NCBI RefSeq assembly: GCF_029867415.1
Contig: NW_026705392.1
Span: forward strand, 186,001-250,000
Origin: Vicia villosa
Taxonomy: Eukaryota > Streptophyta > Magnoliopsida > Fabales > Fabaceae
Reading direction: 5' to 3'
DNA: 64,000 bases
Shown here: positions 1 to 9,832 of the stretch, in pieces
Layout: each line of letters starts with the position of its first letter
Position numbering within the stretch: position 1 is the first letter of the stretch
Made by a program: the position numbers and the translations under genes
Notes under the pieces: model-generated
What the model was told of the DNA's origin: nothing
Database searches by the model: none
What the model saw: the letters and a program-made list of their open reading frames with translations, nothing else

Positions 1-1451
1 ACTCGGAAAGGGACACTATTATGTAGTAACGACGGTTTATGCTTAAATTCGATTTTCAACTAATATTGACAAATTTAGGACTTGATCACCCTAAATCTCT
101 TGTTGGTAGTAGATGGAATCATATATAAGAGATAAGCTTGTTTTGTTACCTTAATGGTTTAAGATGTGATGAATACTAAGCCGTGAGAATAATCACTCAC
201 TATGTTGTGTGAACTTATGAAGAAGTGAATATGAAAGAGTGCAACATGGTGGATGATGACTTAAGACGGGTAATCAGAGTCGCGCATCGAAAGTGTGATA
301 TGGAGTAGTGTTATGAGTACTACTCGCGGGATGTAAGGAATTAATATGTCGGAAGCCTACATAGAGAATATGTATTGATCTGTATGTTGGATTTAGAATC
401 CAGTGGATGTAAGGATGTCGTGTCGAAGAATTATAACTCCTTTGAATAATCGCCGAGATGATGAATATGTTATTACGGTTGTACGTAGTTAACGAGTATG
501 TATTCGGCGAAATTAAAATGAAGAGTTGATGCTATATGACGTTGTAATAATTCTGTGTTGTTGTTAAGGGGTTATTGTAGATTCTAGATATAATGAGGAT
601 TTATACTCTATGAAGGGAGGAATTGATTTAATTCTTAGAAAAGAGCGAAACCCAATTTGAGTTGTTTTGTAAGAAATGGCGTATTGAGGCTGGTGAGCGT
701 GATTATAATTACTTGTGTGCACTCGTTCCGATGGCCGGAATGTTTAATAGATGTAGTAACTCAGGAATTTGTTTTTGAGTGCGAGTAAGTATTACTGAGT
801 GGTAAATTGGTACCATGAATGATGAAGAATGATTCTTGGACGAATGAGTAAAGAGAGTCGGGATCGGGTAAAGCTTAGAAGTCTAATTGGTATAGATGAT
901 TGTGATGAGTAGTCAGAGTAGTGCGGAAAAAACGGAATGTAAAGTGTTGGATAATCGATGGCTTGACTTAAGAGGAGTCAGATAATTGGAATTCAATGGT
1001 ATGGGAATATGAGTATTGAGTTTCTTGAAGGAAGCGGTTGGGGAAAAGTGTAAGTATTATTTTATCGCTCAGATGGAAGAGTATGTCTAAGGTTGGTATG
1101 TTGGTAGATGGTATGCATTACTGCAGTGTTGATCAGTGTGATCATACTATGGATTGTGTAATTGTATTACTCAGTTGTTGAGTGTATTGTATAGGTTATG
1201 CCTCAATGTTCTATTGTAGTTAACCTTTTAGAGATATAATGAGTGGTACAACTTTTGATGGTCAAATGCGACGTAAGAACTGGGATTTGAATGTATGAAA
1301 CATGTTCCCTGTTGGTGATGTCAGATGGATTTTGAGGATTGACCGATGGTAATGTTAATTGGGAGCTGAAGAGTCAGGTGGAGGACTCTTATACGAGCTG
1401 GTTACTTGAGGTATGTTTTCGAGGACGAAAACTCTTTTAGTGGGGGAGAGT
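1..1451 (+). mobile_element. 3' end of chromovirus internal region (upstream tandem copy)
   Basis: This stretch matches 5621-7071 almost base for base (about six differences seen by eye), at a constant offset of 5620. It is the last 1.45 kb of the internal region of the element described at 3585-7071 and runs straight into an LTR at 1452. No open reading frame survives. Near its end (about 1350-1440) it still resembles the C-terminus of chromovirus polyproteins (a decayed WELE/DSYPELF-like stretch, then RGRKLF-like), followed by the purine tract TGGGGGAGAGT. The element therefore continues to the left of the window, and the locus is a tandem array of internal region and LTR. Confidence 0.8.
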
Positions 1452-2049
1452 TGTAACACCCGTATATTTTAATTTTTAATTTAAATGGAAATTTAATTAA
1501 TAATTAGAATTATAGGTGGTTGTGGGAATTAATTGGAAAATGATGGTTTATGGTGTTGGGCCAAGTGTGAGGTTAAGGAATGAGGGGGTGTTATGTTAGT
1601 AAAAGTTTTATTCCAATTAAAAGGTTATTTTATAAAATAATAAGGAATTGAGAATAAGAAAAGGAACGTGAAAAGCAGAACAGAGGAGATGAGGGATTGG
1701 GAAGCTGGTACGTGAAGAGGAGCAATGGAGGGAGAGACCAATCAAGAATCTTTGGCTAAGGTAAGGGGGGACTCTCCGGTTATCATCTATTATCGTATTC
1801 TTGGATAATAATATTGATTAGGGATGTTGTTGAGTCAATTGGATTATATGTCGGGTTTAGGGAGGTTATGAACTGATGAAAATTGCATGGATTATTGATT
1901 GATTATGTGTTGTTTTGATGTGTGATGATGAATAATGATGCAATTGATGATTAACTGCATGTATATGACGTTTAGAGTCAGTTTTGGACTCAGATTGAGT
2001 CATATCGCAGGATCTGACGCAGACCCGAAAATCTGTGAAATCGCCAGTT

Positions 2050-2177
2050 CGCGCCGCGTCCTAGTGTTGGCGCCGCGAAGGCGTACTTTTTCCTCGCATC
2101 GCGCCGCGTGCATAGGTTGGCGCCGCGAACGTGTTTGTGTGCTTCAGGTCGCGCCGCGAAGTCTTGGTTGCGCCGCG
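2050..2177 (+). repeat. Six-copy CGCGCCGCG cassette, three pairs, 50-bp period
   Basis: Copies of (C)GCGCCGCG or GGCGCCGCG begin at 2050, 2069, 2100, 2119, 2150 and 2169. The layout is therefore three pairs with 19 bp inside each pair and exactly 50 bp from pair to pair. This is a GC island in an otherwise AT-rich LTR. The copy in LTR 1b (about 16651-16778) keeps all six with one C-to-T change in the fourth. LTR2 and LTR3 have an unrelated six-copy palindrome at the matching position. Confidence 0.85.
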
Positions 2178-2619
2178 TGCTGTAGCGTTAGTTGTTTTCT
2201 TTAAAAGTTAAATGATGTGTAACTTTCGAACCGTAGGTCCGTTTTTAGTGCCGTTTCGAGCACGATGAATCTTATGAGATAGCCTATGTTTTAAATGATG
2301 AAATGAGGTGTGAATCCAATTATTTTTAAATATGATTTTATTTCTTGGTGTATGATGTATTGTACATATATGTGATGAGATGTGTTAAATACATGATATG
2401 TTGAAATATTAATCATGTGACGATTTGTTTAATTGGATGATGTATTGTTGACATATATGATGAAATGTGACAATATGAGATGTTGTTTTGAAAAACATTA
2501 TGATGTGATGATTTGTTTAGAGTCGTATGATGATGACTGATTTGCTTTGAAATGATGTGAATACATGTGTGTCCTTATTTTTGATGATGATGATTGATGT
2601 GGACACTTGTATGTTCTTT

Positions 2620-2704
2620 AATGATGATGATGATGATGATTGATTATATTTGAATGATGCTAATGTTTATAAACATACTTTGATGATGATGATGATGATG
2701 ATGA
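2620..2704 (+). repeat. GAT/ATG trinucleotide microsatellites
   Basis: Two runs of (GAT)n/(ATG)n at 2620-2642 and 2681-2704 separated by about 40 bp. The same pair occurs in LTR 1b at about 17221-17308. LTR2 has only a short version near 19153-19170. Confidence 0.8.
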
Positions 2705-2829
2705 AATGGGTATTTGATGATGTTACTCATTAGACTTGACGATGGTATAGTATGTTGTATATGTTGCATTCATTCATGTTCATTGATGATACTGTATCCA
2801 TAAGGGTGTGTTGGATCAGTGAAGGGCAT

Positions 2830-2904
2830 GATTCCCATTGTGTGGAATCTGTGCTGGCAGGGCCGTATCTTGATGATGTTGGATCGGTCATGGGTTATTC
2901 CCAT
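2830..2904 (+). other. Two conserved hairpins in LTR 1a
   Basis: Hairpin 1 (2830-2849) pairs GATTCC with GGAATC around the loop CATTGTGT. Hairpin 2 (2890-2904) pairs ATGGG with CCCAT around TTATT. LTR2 has the same two (from 19303). In LTR3 they become CTAATTC/GAATTAG (26618-26641) and ATGAGT/ACTCAT (26685-26700), so pairing is kept while bases change. A conserved TTGGTACCACATGCATA block follows. Confidence 0.6.
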
Positions 2905-3286
2905 TTGATGAGGTTGGTACCACATGCATAGTGTCAGTTCATACATATGCATACTTTTATAACATGATTGGATGTATTCCAGTGTTATAAATATTGATGA
3001 TGTGTTGGTTGTGTGTTTTTTTGAATTAATGTTGAGTATGATTGTCTGTTTGAAAGATGTGTTCTGTTGATGTTTGTGTAAACGATAGATGTTCCTGATA
3101 ATCTGAATATGATGAAATTGGGTGAATGATATAACTATGATGTGTTGTTATTTAAGATGCAATAACATTTGTTAACTGTGATGAGACTCACCCTTACTGT
3201 TGACATTTTCAGATTGAGGATAGCTGCTTTCGACTTGGTGAGGATTAGCTCATAAGTCAGTGTATTAGTGTAGCGTCAGGTGTCAT

Positions 3287-3295
3287 GCTCTGATA
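3287..3295 (+). promoter_or_regulatory. Anti-PBS sequence GCTCTGATA
   Basis: GCTCTGATA is the exact reverse complement of TATCAGAGC inside the primer site at 3589-3600, about 300 nt downstream. The same element lies at 17891-17899 (LTR 1b), 19703-19711 (LTR2) and, as a 10-nt match, at 21789-21798 on the opposite strand (mini-element). LTR3 has only a partial form, GCTCTGGT, near 27012. It could pair with the PBS in genomic RNA; this is inferred. Confidence 0.5.
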
Positions 3296-3588
3296 TTGTA
3301 ACACTGGGGGAACGTTAGCTTAGTGTTTATGATGATACTCTATCGTGTTGTATTGTATTAAATTCTGTGGGATATTGCATAGATGGTGTTATGCTTATCC
3401 GTATGATGAATTTTCCGCTGTGTTAACATGAGATGTTTATGTATTATGACAGATTGTTCCTTAGTGAAAGCATGACAATGAATTTATGATAATTTGTTTT
3501 AAATTGAATTGTGGCACCCTTGTTTTCATGTTTTACTCTGAAAATTATTTTATAAATTTCCGTGGGGTTTAGAAGGGTGTTACAATAG

Positions 3589-3600
3589 TGGTATCAGAGC
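3589..3600 (+). promoter_or_regulatory. Primer-binding site, initiator tRNA-Met type
   Basis: TGGTATCAGAGC lies four bases after the LTR end. It is the standard plant retrotransposon match to the 3' end of initiator tRNA-Met and fixes the LTR boundary and the + orientation. Confidence 0.9.
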
Positions 3601-5094
3601 AGGTCGGTCCGTCCGGCCAATTGTTGAGTCAGTTGAGTTGCGCGACAGTTGTATATTGTCGGTATTTTATTCCTTGGTACGCGACATGTGAGTGAATCAC
3701 TGTCGGTACTTGGTTGTTTGTTGCAGGTGTTGGATTGAAACAAGTGGGGGAGAAGCTTCGCTTCTCGGTTATGTTTCAGTTGTAAGGAGATTGATTTAGT
3801 AGGCTGTTGTTGGCAACAGTGCGAGTGTTGTTGGAGTTTGTTGTTTCCCGAATTGAAGGTGACTTGGAATTAAGACTTCACTGGGAATTGAGTTGGAACA
3901 TCTTGAAGGAAGATGATTAGAGGTAATTGACAGTTATTGTAAGAGAAGGAAATTGGAAAGTTGCGATGTGTCAGCTCTACTGGTGTACTGCGAAGATGTC
4001 AGTTGAGTAGCCTTACGTCTCGGACGAGATTCAGCTGCAAGTTTGCAAAGAGGATTGCTGTCGTAATGTTCCAGAAATCGCACTTCGGCGATAGGATGTG
4101 TTGCTCAAGTCATAAGAATGTTTGGAAGTGAAGAGATACGATAAGGGGCTGTTTGGAATGTGATAGAGTTGAAGAGAATGAGTTTTGGAGAGAGATTTTT
4201 GTAAGCAAAACGCAGGAAAATTGCTGAATAGCTGCGAAACTTCGAAAATTCATAACTGGAGTTCTGGACACCCGAATTGAGTTCCGTTTGAAGCGTCGGA
4301 AAGCTAATGAGATGAACTTTGTTATAAAAATGGTTGCAACAGCTGTAAGATAATTAATTGTGACAGGATGACGTTGGTAAGAGGCGAAGTTACGGTTACT
4401 CTTGTTCTTATAACTAGACTTGTTTATTGGTACCGCACGGGATGTCAGTGTCAGTGTTGAATGGATCGAAGGAATAATTAGAAGGATTGTTGAGGAGTAA
4501 TTTTAAGAATTGAATTTACCAATTGAGGAGTTTTGGATATATCGTATAGAGTGTCGCTGCATGATGTCAGTGTTGCATTTTTCGGGCAATGATTGGAAAA
4601 TTCATATCTTGAGTTCCGAGTGTCGGATTGATGTGCCGTTTGAACCTACGAAGAGGAGGGATTGTGTTCTAATTTATGGGAGAGTTATAAATACAGTAGA
4701 GTGACCCTATGAGGAAAGGTTCTGAAGTCGGTTATGGAAGCGTGAAACTTGTTGAATAAGAATGCTTACTACCGTGATTGTTGGAAACAAAATTGAGTGT
4801 AACATGTTGTTGATGAGATGTTCGGTAATAAGGATGGTTTGAGGGCCGATGAATTTCAGTGAAGAGTGCATTAGTAGTAAAGATGGGATAAACTTTAGAA
4901 CCCTTGGAATCGTATTTGTGATGGCAAAATAACGATAAGTATAAAAGAAGAATTGTAGGGAATTTCTAACATTTGTTGACGTGAGGAAGACTTTGTTGAG
5001 ATTCCGAGTGGGATGATATTTGGACGTGAAGGATGTAATAGAATTTGGTTTAAAACCACGAGTTATGAATGTTGTCTTGGTCTTGCAGGCTAAT

Positions 5095-5580
5095 TGTATG
5101 GTTCAAAATTCGAAGTGTTTAGTGATCATAAGAGTTGAAGTACCTCTTTGATCGGAAAGGGCTTAATATGAGGCAGTAGAGATGATTAGAGTATATTTTT
5201 GGATTAGGATTTTGGTTTGAATTACCATCCTAATGAGGAAAATGTTGTGCTATTGTGTTGCGTAAGAAGTCCTTAAAATGTCGGTGCTAATGATGAATGA
5301 GTTGGATTTAATTGGACAATTTAGAGACTTGAGTTAGTATGTGAAGGCACTCCTAATAGTGTTAGATTGAGTATGCTAGAAGATGACTAGTGGTATTCTT
5401 GACGAGATTAGAGAAGGTCAGAAAGATGATGTTGAGTTGATCGATAGGTTGACTTTGAATTACCAAAGTAAAGGCGGTGAATTCAGAATCGACGAAAACG
5501 ATGTAATGAGGTTGAGTGATTGGATTTGTGTAACTGATGTTTTGAGCTTCAGAAGGATATTCTAGAAGGACACCGTAGTG
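5095..5580 (+). pseudogene. Decayed RNase H / integrase zinc-domain remnant
   Basis: Translating across frames gives a recognisable Ty3/gypsy order. First come fragments like EVFSDHKS and a decayed LFDQKELNMRQRRW (about 5111-5200). Then comes a NYHPNEENVV stretch (about 5218-5250) corresponding to the NYHPGKANVVADALSRK box at the RNase H end. Last is a 60-residue open frame (5383-5565) containing GGEFRIDENDVMRLSDWICV, which matches the start of the chromovirus integrase zinc region. The frames are broken by stops and shifts, and the domains upstream and the catalytic integrase core are missing or unrecognisable. Identification rests on motif memory of Tekay/Del chromoviruses. Confidence 0.7.
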
Positions 5581-7060
5581 AATTATTGGACTATGACGAT
5601 GTTAATGAGTTTGGGTGCAAACTCGGAAAGGGACACTATTATGTAGTAACGACGGTTTATGCTTAAATATGATTTTCAACTAATATTGACAAATTTAGGA
5701 CTTGATCACCCTAAATCTCTTGTTGGTAGTAGATGGAATCATATAGAAGAGATAAGCTTGTTTTGTTACCTTAATGGTTTAAGATGTGATGAATACTAAG
5801 CCGTGAGAATAATCACTCACTATGTTGTGTGAACTTATGAAGAAGTGAATATGAAAGAATGCAACATGGTGGATGATGACTTAAGACGGGTAATCAGAGT
5901 CGCGCATCGAAAGTGTGATATGGAGTAGTGTTATGAGTACTACTCGCGGGATGTAAGGAATTAATATGTCGGAAGCCTACATAGAGAATATGTATTGATC
6001 TGTATGTTGGATTTAGAATCCAGTGGATGTAAGGATGTCGTGTCGAAGAATTATAACTCCTTTGAATAATCGCCGAGATGATGAATATGTTATTACGGTT
6101 GTACGTAGTTAACGAGTATGTATTCGGCGAAATTAAAATGAAGAGTTGATGCTATATGACGTTGTAATAATTCTATGTTGTTGTTAAGGGGTTATTGTAG
6201 ATTCTAGATATAATGAGGATTTATACTCTATGAAGGGAGGAATTGATTTAATTCTTAGAAAAGAGCGAAACCCAATTTGAGTTGTTTTGTAAGAAATGGC
6301 GTATTGAGGCTGGTGAGCGTGATTATAATTACTTGTGTGCACTCGTTCCGATGGCCGGAATGTTTAATAGATGTAGTAACTCAGGAATTTGTTTTTGAGT
6401 GCGAGTAAGTATTACTGAGTGGTAAATTGGTACCATGAATGATGAAGAATGATTCTTGGACGAATGAGTAAAGAGAGTCGGGATCGGGTAAAGCTTAGAA
6501 GTCTAATTGGTATAGATGATTGTGATGAGTAGTCAGAGTAGTGCGGAAAAAACGGAATGTAAAGTGTTGGATAATCGATGGCTTGACTTAAGAGGAGTCA
6601 GATAATTGGAATTCAATGGTATGGGAATATGAGTATTGAGTTTCTTGAAGGAAGCGGTTGGGGAAAAGTGTAAGTATTATTTTATCGCTCAGATGGAAGA
6701 GTATGTCTAAGGTTGGTATGTTGGTAGATGGTATGCATTACTGCAGTGTTGATCAGTGTGATCATACTATGGATTGTGTAATTGTATTACTCAGTTGTTA
6801 AGTGTATTGTATAGGTTATGCCTCAATGTTCTATTGTAGTTAACCTTTTAGAGATATAATGAGTGGTACAACTTTTGATGGTCAAATGCGACGTAAGAAC
6901 TGGGATTTGAATGTATGAAACATGTTCCCTGTTGGTGATGTCAGATGGATTTTGAGGATTGACCGATGGTAATGTTAATTGGGAGCTGAAGAGTCAGGTG
7001 GAGGACTCTTATACGAGCTGGTTACTTGAGGTATGTTTTCGAGGACGAAAACTCTTTTAG

Positions 7061-7071
7061 TGGGGGAGAGT
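7061..7071 (+). promoter_or_regulatory. Polypurine tract before LTR 1b
   Basis: TGGGGGAGAGT directly abuts the TGTAACACCC start of the LTR at 7072. The same tract precedes LTR 1a at 1441-1451. Confidence 0.8.
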
Positions 7072-7373
7072 TGTAACACCCGTATATTTTAATTTTTAAT
7101 TTAAATGGAAATTTAATTAATAATTAGAATTATAGGTGGTTGTGGGAATTAATTGGAAAAGGATGGTTTATGGTGTTGGGCCAAGTGTGAGGTTAAGGAA
7201 TGAGGGGGTGTTATGTTAGTAAAAGTTTTATTCCAATTAAAAGGTTATTTTATAAAATAATAAGGAATTGAGAATAAGAAAAGGAACGTGAAAAGCAAAA
7301 CAGAGGAGATGAGGGATTGGGAAGCTGGTACGTGAAGAGGAGCAATGGAGGGAGAGACCAATCAAGAATCTTT
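7072..7373 (+). repeat. Chromovirus LTR 1b, part 1 (split by Sirevirus)
   Basis: The first 302 bp of the second LTR, collinear with 1452-1753. It is interrupted at 7373 by the Sirevirus and resumes at 16351, with the five bases TCTTT (7369-7373 and 16351-16355) duplicated. The break lies only about seven bases upstream of the conserved GTAAG donor site. Confidence 0.9.
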
Positions 7374-8581
7374 TGAAGGATAGAAAAACACTTAGAAAGG
7401 GGGGGTTTGAATAAGTGTAGTTTTAAAAACTTGACAGATAAAAATAAATTGCACAGTTATTTTTATCCTGGTTCGTTGTTAACTAAACTACTCCAGTCCA
7501 CCCCCGCAGAGATGATTTACCTCAACTGAGGATTTAATCCACTAATCGCACGGATTACAATGGTTTTCCACTTAGTCAGCAACTAAGTCTTCCAGAGTCT
7601 TCTGATCACACACTGATCACTCCAGGAACAACTGCTTAGATACCCTCTAAGACTTTTCTAGAGTCTACTGATCCACACGATCACTCTAGTTACAACCTGC
7701 TTAGATCACTTCTAAGACTTCCTAGAGTATTCTGATCCACACGATCACTCTAGTTCCTTACAACTTAATGTAATCAATTCTAAGAGTATTACAAATGCTT
7801 CTTAAAAGCGATAATCACAAACTGTGATATTTCTCTTAACGTTTAAGCTTAATCTCACTAATATATTACAACAGCAATGTAGTGAGCTTTGATGAAGATG
7901 AAGATTCTGAGCTTTGAATTTGAACAGCGTTTCAGCAAGTTAATTTGAATTGTTTTGTTCAGGATCGTTAACCTTGCTTCTCATCAGAACTTCATATTTA
8001 TAGGCGTTGGAGAAGATGACCGTTGAGTGCATTTAATGCTTTGCGTGTTCCGTACAGCATCGCATTTAATGTTATACGCTTTTGTCAACTACCTCGAGCC
8101 TTGTTCACGCTGTGTCTACTGACGTAGCCTAGAATAGCTTTTAACGTTCCTTTTGTCAGTCAGCGTAGCTTGCCACTTGTACTTCCTTCTGATCTGATGT
8201 TTGTGAATACAACGTTTGAATATCATCAGAGTCAAACAGCTTGGTGCAAAGCATCTTCTGATCTTCTGACCTTGAAGTGCTTCTGAGCGTGATACCATCA
8301 GAACTTCAGTGCTTCTGTTCTCTTGTTCTTCTGATGCTTCCATAGACCCATGTTCTGATTCTGCTTCGACCATCTTCTGATGTCTTGCCAGACCATGTTC
8401 TGATGTTGCATGCTGAACCCTTTGAGACAAAGCTTCTGAGCGCTGAATTATGCGTACTCTTTATATATTCCCTGAAAAGGAAATTGCATTGGATTAGAGT
8501 ACCATATTATCTTAAGCAAAATTCATATTATTGTTATCATCAAAACTAAGATAATTGATCAGAACAAATCTTGTTCTAACA
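7374..8581 (-). repeat. Sirevirus 3' LTR
   Basis: 1208 bp, TGAAGG...TCTAACA on the + strand. It is the 3' LTR of the minus-strand element because a polypurine tract adjoins it at 8582. A minus-strand TATA-like CTATAAATATGAAG lies near 7995-8008. A 104-residue frame in it (8116-8430) also occurs in the other LTR and is not a gene. TTCTGA/TCAGAA words are strikingly frequent. Confidence 0.92.
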
Positions 8582-8598
8582 ATCTCCCCCTTTTTGAT
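8582..8598 (-). promoter_or_regulatory. Sirevirus main polypurine tract
   Basis: The minus strand reads AAAAAGGGGGAGAT immediately before the LTR. Further GGGGGAGA tracts lie at about 8697, 8716 and 8735 and again at 9644-9657. Sireviruses are known for multiple conserved polypurine tracts upstream of the 3' LTR. Confidence 0.8.
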
Positions 8599-8829
8599 GA
8601 TGACAAAAACATATATAAATGATATGAATTTGCGATCAGAAAGAACAAACGGCAAAAGACAAATTACACAGCTATAGCATAAGCATATGAATATGTCTCC
8701 CCCTGAGATTAACAATCTCCCCCTGAGATAAATAATCTCCCCCTGAAATAAATACTCGAAGAACTTTAATAAAAGACTTCCCTGATTATTTCGGTAGAGA
8801 CGATCATATAAGCTTCTGTCTTCAGAGAA

Positions 8830-9165
8830 TTCATAGCTTCTGACTTCTGCTTCCATTGGACAGCTTCAGAACTAGAATTTCTTTAGATCCCTAGAACACT
8901 CACAGCTTCTGATTCCTGCTTCCATCTAGGACAGCTTCAGAACTTGAATTTCTTTGATCTTCTGAACATTCACAGCTTCTGATTTCTGCTTCCATTTAGG
9001 ACAGCTTCAGAACTTGAATTTCTTTGATCTTCTGAACATTCACAGCTTCTGATTTCTGCTTCCATTTAGGACAGCTTCAGAACTTGAGTTTTCTGGATCT
9101 TTAGAACCTTCACAGCTTCTGATTTCTGCTTCCCTCGGATAGCTTCAGAGCTTTGAATTTCTACC
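8830..9165 (-). repeat. 70-bp tandem repeat in Sirevirus 3' region
   Basis: About 4.6 copies of a unit containing CACAGCTTCTGATTTCTGC, with starts at about 8831, 8901, 8971, 9041 and 9111 (period 70). The middle copies are nearly identical and the outer ones diverged, as expected for replication slippage or unequal exchange. It lies between the accessory ORF and the 3' LTR. The remaining sequence between 8582 and 9832 has no gene. Confidence 0.85.
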
Positions 9166-9832
9166 AACATCACTTCATGCTAGATTTGTATCAGAACATT
9201 GTTGAATGTACCAGAGCATCATCAGAGCATCTCTACATCCTGAAATGTTACAGAACAAAAACTAAACGACAAAAGTCAGCATGAACGAGTCAGAACATAA
9301 AATGTATATCAGAACATAAAATGTATCAGAGCCATATAGGCTAAAATAATGTATCAGAGCAAATAGAATTTTGTCAGATCAAATAGACAAATATGGATCA
9401 AATTCTATTATCAGTGCTTCTGATTTATTCTTCTTTCTTGCTTCTGATTTCTGAAGCTTGACAACACTAAGCTTGCTTCAGTTTCCATGGTTTTTCTTCT
9501 TGTGTTTGCTTTGAAGATTCTCTTCACTTCTTTATACCTGCAAAACACTTAAACCATATAGAACTTGCAGTTCTTGTTAGTGAATAATGTGTGGGAGCTT
9601 TACCCAGCAACTGATAGATTGATCAAATCATTTATCATTTATCTTCTCCCCCTTTTTGTCATAACATCAAAAAGAATATTTCAAAAGATTCAGATGAATA
9701 AAACGACAAATAAAATTACTGGAATGTAAAAACAAAGGAAAGTTTTCATTGATAACCAGCAAGAAGGATTACAGGAGAGGAATGCAGGAAAAACAGATGC
9801 ACCAAGGAAAGAAAACTACAAAGACCAAAAGA

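Larger units (their letters stand above)
1761..3212 (+). other. Putative intron inside LTR 1a
   Basis: A donor-like CTAAG|GTAAGGGGGG at 1756-1770 and an acceptor-like TTGACATTTTCAG at 3200-3212 bound 1452 bp. The same two sites occur at matching places in LTR 1b (gt at 16363, ag at 17816), LTR2 (18494-19628), LTR3 (25713-26939) and, on the minus strand, the mini-element LTR (22647 down to 21874). They stay conserved although much of the sequence between them does not. Splicing is an inference; no transcript evidence is available here. Confidence 0.45.
1452..3584 (+). repeat. Chromovirus (Tekay-like) LTR, copy 1a
   Basis: A 2133-bp LTR starting TGTAACACCC and ending GGGTGTTACA, which form perfect inverted termini. 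It is preceded by a polypurine tract (1441-1451) and followed four bases later by an initiator-tRNA-Met primer site (3589-3600). The second copy is 7072-7373 plus 16351-18188. By eye I count about nine differences over the full length, including a one-base indel near 1767, which implies a recent insertion or recent array duplication. Inside it are a putative splice donor, a GC-rich repeat cassette, GAT microsatellites, two hairpins and an anti-PBS sequence, listed separately. Confidence 0.9.
3585..7071 (+). mobile_element. Internal region of non-autonomous chromovirus derivative
   Basis: The 3487-bp region lies between LTR 1a and LTR 1b. It begins with the primer site and ends with a polypurine tract. 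No gag, protease or reverse transcriptase can be read. The only recognisable coding traces are of RNase H and the integrase zinc region (5095-5580) and the polyprotein C-terminus near 6970-7060. It is too short for a full chromovirus interior (usually about 5 kb or more) and all frames are broken. The near-identity of its repeated part (5621-7071 versus 1-1451) and of its LTRs shows that this decayed sequence was copied recently. Confidence 0.8.

Noticed and set aside
1935..2204. An 89-codon Arg/Cys-rich ORF, also at 16536-16823
   Set aside because: It is created by the GC-rich repeat cassette in the LTR and is absent from related LTRs without that cassette.
2770..2952. A 60-codon minus-strand ORF repeated at 17374 and 19243
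   Set aside because: It covers the conserved hairpin region of LTR1 and LTR2; LTR3 has indels that break it, so RNA/DNA structure explains conservation better.
8116..8430. A 104-codon minus-strand ORF, repeated exactly at 15885-16199
   Set aside because: It lies in both Sirevirus LTRs, rich in TTCTGA words; its duplication comes from the LTRs and it matches no known domain.
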